From Oscillospiraceae bacterium (lineage in GTDB: Bacteria > Bacillota > Clostridia > Oscillospirales > Oscillospiraceae), in the NCBI GenBank assembly GCA_902802215.1, contig CADCLH010000116.1, forward strand, positions 1 through 10,565: 10,565 nucleotides of DNA, read 5' to 3'. Below are positions 6,248 to 10,565 of the stretch, piece by piece (the stretch's first letter is position 1; every line of letters begins with the position of its first letter). The translations under genes were made by a program, and so were the position numbers. The notes beneath the pieces were generated by a model. It did no database searches and had not been told where the DNA came from. It saw only the letters and a list, made by a program, of their open reading frames with translations.

Positions 6248-7384
6248 ATGGGAAACATTTCCGACATCAGCCGCAACGCCTTCATGCTGCGCGGCCCGCT
6301 GGCCAAAAAGGGCTATGACTGGTGGTGGCACTCCCTGACCGCCGAGAACGCCGAGACCGGCGAGAAAAAGCCCTTCTACATCGAGTTCTTCGCCTGCAAC
6401 CCGGCCCGCGCCAAGGACGAGCCCGTCATCGTCTGGAACGACCCCGAGAAGCAGAAGCGCGGCGTCCTGCCCTCCTACGTCATGGTGAACGTCGGCTTCT
6501 GGGGCGAGGACCACGGCCAGCTCCACAACTTCTACGCCTGGAAGGACGTGAGCCTGCACCCCGACGCGCCGTTTGCGATCTCCTGCGGCGGCTGCACCTG
6601 CTCGGAGACGCACACCGAGGGCCGCGTCGCCGTCACGCCCGAGCAGCGCGACGCCCACCCCGAGTGGATGTGCGACGCCGGCGAGATGAGCTGGAGGCTC
6701 GACATCGACAAGCAGATCTCCTTCCACGTCGGCTACGGCGCGAGCAAGTTCTTCCGCGACATCAACGCCTTTGAGATGTTCTGGCACGCCGAGGGCATCA
6801 AAACGAAGTACGCGGGCGAGATCACGCTCAACGGCGTGAAGTACCTGGTCAAGCCCGAGACCTGCAACGGCTACGCGGACAAGAACTGGGGCGGCGACTT
6901 CACCTCGCCCTGGGTGTGGCTGTCCAGCAACGAGCTCAGAAGCCGCATCACCGGCAGAAAGCTTGAAAACTCCGTCTTCGAGATCGGCGGCGGCCGCCCG
7001 AAGATCGGCCCGGTCGCGCTCAACCGGAAGCTCCTGGGCGTGTTCCACTACGAGGGGAAGGACTACGAGTTCAACTTCTCCAAGTTCTGGACGCTCTCGG
7101 GCACGAAGTTCGACTGCGAGGAGACGGAGGACGAGATCCACTGGCATGTCGTGCAGACCACGGCGACGGCGAAGCTCGACACCGAGATCCGCTGCAAAAA
7201 GAAGGACATGCTGAACATCAACTACGAGGCCCCCACCGGCCTCAAGCGCCACAACCGCCTCTGGAACGGCGGCAACGGCACGGGCGTGCTCAAGCTCTAC
7301 AGGCGCGGCCTCGGCAGGTGGGTGCTCATCGACGAGGTCGAGGCCGTCGGCATCGGCTGCGAGTTCGGAGAGTACGACCGGTGA
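6248..7384 (+). CDS. Tocopherol-cyclase-like (lipocalin-fold) protein
   Basis: A 378-aa protein, close to the length of plant tocopherol cyclase minus its transit peptide, starting at ATG 6248 with AAGGAGG 7 nt upstream. The most telling segment is NGYADKNWGGDF (207-218) followed by PWVWLSSNEL (221-230). This matches the family signature YAxKNWGxxFPxxWxWxxxN of tocopherol cyclase (VTE1). Other features are an aromatic N-terminal block (KGYDWWWHSL, 21-30), a repeated pattern of beta-strand-like stretches, FNVGYG-type strands (here SFHVGYGASK, 158-167) and a C-terminal LWNGGNGTG (338-346). No signal peptide or membrane segment is seen. Relatives with lipocalin folds (tocopherol cyclase, CrtC, AttH) bind hydrophobic isoprenoid ligands, so this protein may cyclise, hydrate or carry a hydrophobic intermediate. 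True tocopherol chemistry is unlikely in an anaerobe. Its TGA overlaps the GTG of the AOR gene by 4 nt, implying coupled translation. Confidence 0.8.
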   Translation: MGNISDISRNAFMLRGPLAKKGYDWWWHSLTAENAETGEKKPFYIEFFACNPARAKDEPVIVWNDPEKQKRGVLPSYVMVNVGFWGEDHGQLHNFYAWKDVSLHPDAPFAISCGGCTCSETHTEGRVAVTPEQRDAHPEWMCDAGEMSWRLDIDKQISFHVGYGASKFFRDINAFEMFWHAEGIKTKYAGEITLNGVKYLVKPETCNGYADKNWGGDFTSPWVWLSSNELRSRITGRKLENSVFEIGGGRPKIGPVALNRKLLGVFHYEGKDYEFNFSKFWTLSGTKFDCEETEDEIHWHVVQTTATAKLDTEIRCKKKDMLNINYEAPTGLKRHNRLWNGGNGTGVLKLYRRGLGRWVLIDEVEAVGIGCEFGEYDR

Positions 7385-9534
7385 GCTCCTTCACGGGCAA
7401 AATACTGCGCGTGGATCTGACGGCGCGCAGCGCAGAGAGCGTCTCCGTCCCACCCGAGGTCTACGAGGCCGTACTCGCGGGCAAGGGCCTTGAGGCGTGG
7501 TATCTCTATAAGCACATCCCGGCGGGGGCCGACCCCCTCGGGCCGGAGAACATCCTCGCCTTCGCCGCGGGGGCGCTCTGCGGCACCGGCGCGTTCCTGA
7601 CCGGGCGCTGGACCGTGGCCTGCAAGAGCCCGCTGACCGGCGGCTGGGGCGACGCCAACTGCGGCGGCCTCTTCGCCCCGGCCATCAAGCAGTGCGGCTA
7701 CGACGCGATCTTTATCTCCGGCGTTGCGGAAGAACCGGTCTACCTCTTCTGCGACGGAAAGAGCGTGGAGCTCCGCGACGCCTCCGCCTACTGGGGCCTC
7801 GACGCCACCGAGGCCGAGAAGGCCCTGCACCGCGATCTTGACGGCGTCTGCCGCAAGAAGCCCTGCGTCGCCTGCATCGGCCCGGCGGGGGAGAAGCTCT
7901 CGCTGATCTCCGGGATCTGCAACGAGGGCGGGCGCATTGCCGCCCGCAGCGGCGTGGGCGCGGTGATGGGCAGCAAGAAGCTCAAGGCCGTCGTGCTCGC
8001 GGGCGCGCGGCCCATGCCCTGCCACGATCCGGAGACGGTCAAGGCGCTGTCGAAGGAGCTCGGGCGGAAGCTGCTGAAAATGACGCTGCCCACGGGCCTC
8101 GGCGTCTTCATCGGCGCGGGCGGCGCGATGATGGGACACCTGCCCAACATCCCGCTCGACGGCTCGCTGACCGCCTACATGTTCCGCGAGTGGGGCACGC
8201 AGGCCAACACCTCCCTCGCCATCACGAGCGGCGACGGACCGATCAAGAACTGGGGCGGGACGCCGCGCGACGTGCGGCTGATGGAGGTCGTCTACAACCC
8301 CGAGCACATCAACCGCATCGAGACCGCCAAATACCACTGCTATTCCTGCCCGCTCGGCTGCGGCGGCAAGCTCAACATCCGGGGGCGGAAGTACGCGCAG
8401 TTCGACGAGACGCACAAGCCCGAGTACGAGACCATCGAAGCCTTCGGCCCGCTGCTGATGAACTGGAGCCTCGACTCGATCTTTCAGCTCAACGAGCTGC
8501 TCAACCGCGCCGGGATGGACACGATCTCCGCGGGCAACACGGTCGCCTGGGCCATCGAGTGCTATGAAAACGGCATCCTGACCAGGGAGCAGACCGACGG
8601 GCTGGAGCTCAGCTGGGGCAACACCGGGGCGATCCTTGAGCTGGTGGAAAAGATGATCGCGCGCGAGGGCTTCGGCGACGCCATCGCCGACGGAGTCAAG
8701 CGCGCCTCGGAACGCTTCGGAGGCAAGGAGTACGCCATGCACGTCGGCGGGCAGGAGCCCGGCATGCACGACGCGCGCAACGACCCCCAGCTCGGCGTCC
8801 ACTTCGTGGCCGAGCCCGCGCCCGGCAAGCACACCGTCGGCATGAGCATCGAATACGGGGCCATGAGCCTGTGCGACATCTGCTCCTGGGCGCCGCCCGC
8901 CGTGCTGCACGACAAGGAGGACGAGCTCTCGGCAAGCATGAACATGGCCCTGATCTCCAAGGCCAACGCCTGCTACACGATGCTGGTCGACGGCGCGGGC
9001 GGCTGCTACTACGGGCAGATGATGGGCGTGCACATGTGGAAGCTCGTGGAGTATCTCAACGCGGCCGAGGGCTGGGACTATGACGGCGACCACTACATGG
9101 AGATCGGCGAGCGTATCCAGACCCTGCGGCAGCTGTTCAACATCAAGCAGGGCTACGACCCCGCCGCGGTCAGGCTGCCCGACCGCATGGCCGGCATTCC
9201 GCCGCTGCCCTCGGGCCCGCTCAAGGGCGTCACGCTGCGCAACCGCGAGCAGGTGGCGGCCCACTGGAAGGCCTTCGGCTGGGATCGGCATCGACGAACT
9301 GACGGAGGTGGGACCATGACGAAGAAGCATCCGGTCTTCGACTATCTCCCCTGCGTCAGCTGCGGCATCTGTGCGCAGGCCTGCCCGGTGTCCGCCCTCG
9401 GCATGAGCAGGGAGGGAAAGAGCGGCAAGTACCGCAACGTCTTCCCCGAGCTCGTGACGGACGGCTGCATCGGCTGCGGCCAATGCGCGCGCGCCTGCCC
9501 GATGGACGTGATCACAATGGAGGAGGACGCATGA
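7381..9534 (+). CDS. Aldehyde:ferredoxin oxidoreductase (tungsten/molybdenum pyranopterin), read into ferredoxin by an apparent frameshift
   Basis: The true start is GTG 7381, with CGGAGAG 8 nt upstream and a GTGA overlap with the preceding gene. The conserved AOR N-terminus (FTGKILRVDLT) begins at residue 4. The open frame is 717 aa, of which residues 1-635 are AOR; known AORs are about 600-630 aa. Motifs are RSGVGAVMGSKKLKAVV (189-205), NWGGTP (290-295), the [4Fe-4S] ligands C320, C323 and C327, and probably C542 in DGAGGCYYG. AORs interconvert aldehydes and carboxylic acids using a bis-pyranopterin W or Mo cofactor and ferredoxin. At GWD (633-635, about 9280-9285) the frame leaves the AOR C-terminus. 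The alternative frame continues as GIGIDELTEVGP and stops at TGA 9317-9319, overlapping the ferredoxin ATG. So 3n+2 nt seem to be missing near 9283, and the fusion to ferredoxin is probably not ancestral. The substrate is unknown. Confidence 0.88.
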   Translation: MSSFTGKILRVDLTARSAESVSVPPEVYEAVLAGKGLEAWYLYKHIPAGADPLGPENILAFAAGALCGTGAFLTGRWTVACKSPLTGGWGDANCGGLFAPAIKQCGYDAIFISGVAEEPVYLFCDGKSVELRDASAYWGLDATEAEKALHRDLDGVCRKKPCVACIGPAGEKLSLISGICNEGGRIAARSGVGAVMGSKKLKAVVLAGARPMPCHDPETVKALSKELGRKLLKMTLPTGLGVFIGAGGAMMGHLPNIPLDGSLTAYMFREWGTQANTSLAITSGDGPIKNWGGTPRDVRLMEVVYNPEHINRIETAKYHCYSCPLGCGGKLNIRGRKYAQFDETHKPEYETIEAFGPLLMNWSLDSIFQLNELLNRAGMDTISAGNTVAWAIECYENGILTREQTDGLELSWGNTGAILELVEKMIAREGFGDAIADGVKRASERFGGKEYAMHVGGQEPGMHDARNDPQLGVHFVAEPAPGKHTVGMSIEYGAMSLCDICSWAPPAVLHDKEDELSASMNMALISKANACYTMLVDGAGGCYYGQMMGVHMWKLVEYLNAAEGWDYDGDHYMEIGERIQTLRQLFNIKQGYDPAAVRLPDRMAGIPPLPSGPLKGVTLRNREQVAAHWKAFGWDRHRRTDGGGTMTKKHPVFDYLPCVSCGICAQACPVSALGMSREGKSGKYRNVFPELVTDGCIGCGQCARACPMDVITMEEDA
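9304..9308 (+). promoter_or_regulatory. Ribosome binding site of the ferredoxin inside the apparent AOR fusion
   Basis: A perfect GGAGG lies 7 nt before ATG 9316. Its presence, together with an ATGA stop/start overlap in the neighbouring frame, shows that ferredoxin was, and may still be, translated as a separate protein even though AOR now reads through it. Confidence 0.7.
9316..9534 (+). CDS. 2[4Fe-4S] ferredoxin-type protein, probable AOR electron partner
   Basis: A 72-aa protein with two complete cluster motifs: C13-x2-C16-x2-C19-x3-C23-P and C51-x2-C54-x2-C57-x3-C61-P. A 27-residue insert between them is longer than in the smallest clostridial ferredoxins and resembles the ferredoxin-like small subunits encoded beside some AOR genes. 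ATG 9316 has GGAGG 7 nt upstream and would overlap the original AOR stop in an ATGA. Its own TGA overlaps the next ATG the same way (9531-9534). It most likely takes electrons from, or gives them to, the AOR cluster, and could serve as a dedicated subunit. As the sequence stands, the same codons are also the C-terminus of the AOR open frame, so both a free and a fused form could be made. Confidence 0.85.
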   Translation: MTKKHPVFDYLPCVSCGICAQACPVSALGMSREGKSGKYRNVFPELVTDGCIGCGQCARACPMDVITMEEDA

Positions 9535-9764
9535 GAGTCAAGATCCTGCCGCCCCACGGCTGCGACCGCAACGCCCTCGACGCGCGCTCCTGGGCGGAGC
9601 TGCCGGAGGGCATCCGCGTGCGCGACGCGCTGCGCCTGATCCGCTGCGGCCCGCTCAAGGCGAAGCTCCTGCTGATGAGTGTCAACGGCGAGCGCTGCAC
9701 GCCGGAGCGCGAGCTGCACGACGGCGACGTCGTCGGCTTCTTCTTCCCGGTCTCCGGCGGCTGA
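9531..9764 (+). CDS. MoaD/ThiS-family sulfur-carrier protein
   Basis: A 77-aa ubiquitin-like protein ending in Ser-Gly-Gly (75-77), the signature C-terminus that is adenylated and thiocarboxylated in MoaD and ThiS. The segment ELHDGDVVGFFFPVSGG (61-77) is the standard last strand and tail of the family, with L-x-D-G-D preceding it. The start at ATG 9531 is chosen over the in-frame ATG at 9483 because it has AGGAGG 4 nt upstream, overlaps the ferredoxin stop in an ATGA and gives the normal length. Placed behind an AOR, it most likely supplies sulfur for the dithiolene of the pyranopterin cofactor as a MoaD paralogue. A role as a tightly associated accessory subunit is also possible. No MoaE, MoeB or ThiF partner lies in this window, so activation must use an enzyme encoded elsewhere. 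It is the last gene of the operon. Confidence 0.85.
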   Translation: MRVKILPPHGCDRNALDARSWAELPEGIRVRDALRLIRCGPLKAKLLLMSVNGERCTPERELHDGDVVGFFFPVSGG

Positions 9765-9816
9765 GCGGGCCGTCTTTTCGGGCTCACTGTCAATCGGCAG
9801 AGCAAAAAGGAAAAGT

Positions 9817-9850
9817 TCCGGCGAAAACGGGTCAATCCGAATTCGCCGGA
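9817..9850. terminator. Intrinsic terminator-like hairpin after the redox operon
   Basis: Perfect 9-bp arms TCCGGCGAA (9817-9825) and TTCGCCGGA (9842-9850) enclose a symmetric AA/AA internal loop, a CGG/CCG pair (9828-9830, 9837-9839) and a 6-nt loop. A T-rich but interrupted tail (GCTTTCTGCTTTGTCTT) follows on the plus strand. An A-rich tract precedes it, so it could work in both directions. It starts 52 nt after the stop of the MoaD-like gene. Confidence 0.65.
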
Positions 9851-9872
9851 GCTTTCTGCTTTGTCTTCACGC

Positions 9873-9890
9873 CGGAGCGGGTCAGCTCCG
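9873..9890. repeat. Small hairpin between the two terminators
   Basis: CGGAGC (9873-9878) pairs with GCTCCG (9885-9890) around a GGGTCA loop. The stretch partly repeats the first terminator: CGCCGGAGC occurs at 9844-9852 and 9870-9878, and CGGGTCA at 9828-9834 and 9878-9884. It may be a duplicated remnant of the same structure. No T-run follows. Confidence 0.4.
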
Positions 9891-9930
9891 CGGTCGGGCC
9901 GAGAGGAAGTACACAGGGAGAAACGGGAGA

Positions 9931-9981
9931 AAAACAGCATGGGTCGGCAGGGTCGTTGAACCGTACCGCCCATGCTGTTTT
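9931..9981. terminator. Bidirectional intrinsic terminator between convergent genes
   Basis: Perfect 13-bp arms AAAACAGCATGGG (9931-9943) and CCCATGCTGTTTT (9969-9981) flank further pairing (CGG/CCG, GGT/ACC) and a short loop. The A-tract on the left and T-tract on the right make it functional on both strands. It would stop the leftward AIM24-family transcript, whose stop codon is 40 nt away, and any read-through from the rightward operon. The remainder of 9765-10020 contains no convincing gene. Confidence 0.85.
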
Positions 9982-10020
9982 GCATCTCAAATGACAGGGT
10001 ATTGTGATTGTATGACGCGC

Positions 10021-10565
10021 TTATTTATTGCCGGCGGGGAGCTTCGAGACGATCTCTCCGATCAGGTTCGACAGCGGCATGCTCTGTACCGTGACGACGC
10101 CCGGACCGGTAACGACGGTGTTGAAGAGGCTTTCACCGCCGAAGAGGATGTTCTTGGCGCCCTTGACCTGCTGAACGTCCATCGAGACCGTCGCATCCAT
10201 CATCGCAAGATGTCCGGTCGAGATCAGCATCTGTTCCCCGGCCTTGAGATCATAGTTGATCACCGAGCCGTCCAGCTCAAGGAAGACGGTGCCGCTGCCG
10301 GAGAGCTTCTGCATGATGAAGCCCTCGCCGCCGAAGAGGGCCGTACCGATTTTCTTCTGGAAGAAGACCTCCATGTTGACGTCCGGCGTGCAGGCAAGGA
10401 AGGCCCGCTTCTGGATGATGATGGGCTTATCCGGCGTGATTTCGACCGCCAGAATGTTCCCGACATAGGACGAGGTGAAGGCGATCAGGCCGCCGCCTCC
10501 CCGCGCGGTGTAGACGTTCTGAAATCCGCTCTCTCCGGACAGCGCACGTCCGAAAAAGCCTCCGA
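10021..10565 (-). CDS. AIM24-family protein (C-terminal 180 residues; 5' end beyond the window)
   Basis: The frame is open from the right window edge to TAA at 10021-10023, so ATG 10374 is an internal methionine and not the start. Visible features, in order, are a GGFFGRALSGES segment, a Gly-rich turn (ARGGGGLIAFTS), then repeated beta-strand modules typical of the AIM24/TIGR00266 double-stranded beta-helix fold. These include FGGEGFIMQKLSGSG, GTVFLELDGSV and LKAGEQMLISTGHL. The family normally spans about 220-260 aa, so roughly 40-80 N-terminal residues are missing. Its molecular function in bacteria is not well defined; the mitochondrial namesake supports inner-membrane organisation. No signal peptide or catalytic residue can be judged here. 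It converges on the redox operon across two terminators and appears unrelated to it. Confidence 0.85.
   Translation of the reverse strand, partial: GGFFGRALSGESGFQNVYTARGGGGLIAFTSSYVGNILAVEITPDKPIIIQKRAFLACTPDVNMEVFFQKKIGTALFGGEGFIMQKLSGSGTVFLELDGSVINYDLKAGEQMLISTGHLAMMDATVSMDVQQVKGAKNILFGGESLFNTVVTGPGVVTVQSMPLSNLIGEIVSKLPAGNK

Noticed and set aside
5378..7252. Long antisense open frame opposite the SDR and cyclase-like genes
   Set aside because: Composition is a typical high-GC shadow (Val/Leu/Asp/Gly/Ala repeats), it spans two real genes, and it has no motif or start signal.
7318..7380. Upstream ATG extension of the AOR gene
   Set aside because: The extra residues are Arg-rich out-of-frame translation of the preceding gene; the conserved AOR N-terminus and ribosome binding site place the start at GTG 7381.
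7297..9483. Long antisense open frame opposite AOR
   Set aside because: Same reasons: biased shadow translation opposite a gene with many verified family motifs.
9483..9530. Upstream ATG for the MoaD-like protein
   Set aside because: Its 16 extra codons overlap the ferredoxin coding region and are Arg/Gly-rich; ATG 9531 has AGGAGG and the ATGA overlap.

Overview
The window looks like part of a chromosome from an anaerobic, moderately GC-rich Firmicute, most likely a Clostridia/Oscillospirales-type gut bacterium. This is inferred from three things: a tungsten/molybdenum aldehyde:ferredoxin oxidoreductase with a 2[4Fe-4S] ferredoxin and an FeS/FMN/FAD ene-reductase; strong GGAGG ribosome binding sites with TTG and GTG starts; and AT-rich sigma-A-type promoters embedded in GC-rich DNA. 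No RNA gene, IS element, CRISPR array or phage gene was seen.

Layout. (1) Positions 1-82 probably hold the start of a leftward gene with its own promoter at 139-168; its reading frame appears broken. (2) Positions 320-2952 hold a leftward two-gene operon: an MBOAT O-acetyltransferase (AlgI/DltB/PatA type), then a membrane-anchored DHHW/AlgJ-AlgX-like SGNH protein. Together they look like a cell-surface polysaccharide O-acetylation module. (3) Positions 2953-3364 form a divergent intergenic region with a promoter on each strand and two overlapping inverted repeats. One repeat covers the -35 box of the rightward promoter and looks like an operator. (4) Positions 3365-9764 hold a rightward, tightly packed, very GC-rich operon: an Old Yellow Enzyme/2,4-dienoyl-CoA reductase-like protein, a short-chain dehydrogenase, a tocopherol-cyclase-like lipocalin-fold protein, an aldehyde:ferredoxin oxidoreductase (AOR), a ferredoxin, and a MoaD/ThiS-like sulfur carrier ending in Gly-Gly. 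The last four are joined by 4-nt overlaps (GTGA, ATGA, ATGA). (5) Positions 9765-10020 hold two strong hairpin terminators between convergent genes. (6) Positions 10021-10565 hold the C-terminal part of a leftward AIM24-family protein that runs off the window.

How the genes could work together. The rightward operon reads as a redox pathway for a small, probably hydrophobic cyclic or terpenoid/steroid/polyphenol-like substrate. The ene-reductase would saturate a C=C bond, the SDR would interconvert alcohol and carbonyl, the cyclase-like protein would act on the ring or carry the ligand, and AOR plus ferredoxin would interconvert aldehyde and acid at low potential. The MoaD-like protein would support the AOR pyranopterin cofactor. 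The substrate is not deducible from the sequence.

The operon as read carries two frame-breaking deletions. One removes roughly 20-25 codons near the ene-reductase N-terminus. The other, near the AOR C-terminus, fuses AOR in frame to the ferredoxin. A third probable frame break lies in the left-edge gene. These may be real decay, strain variation or assembly error, and raw reads would decide.
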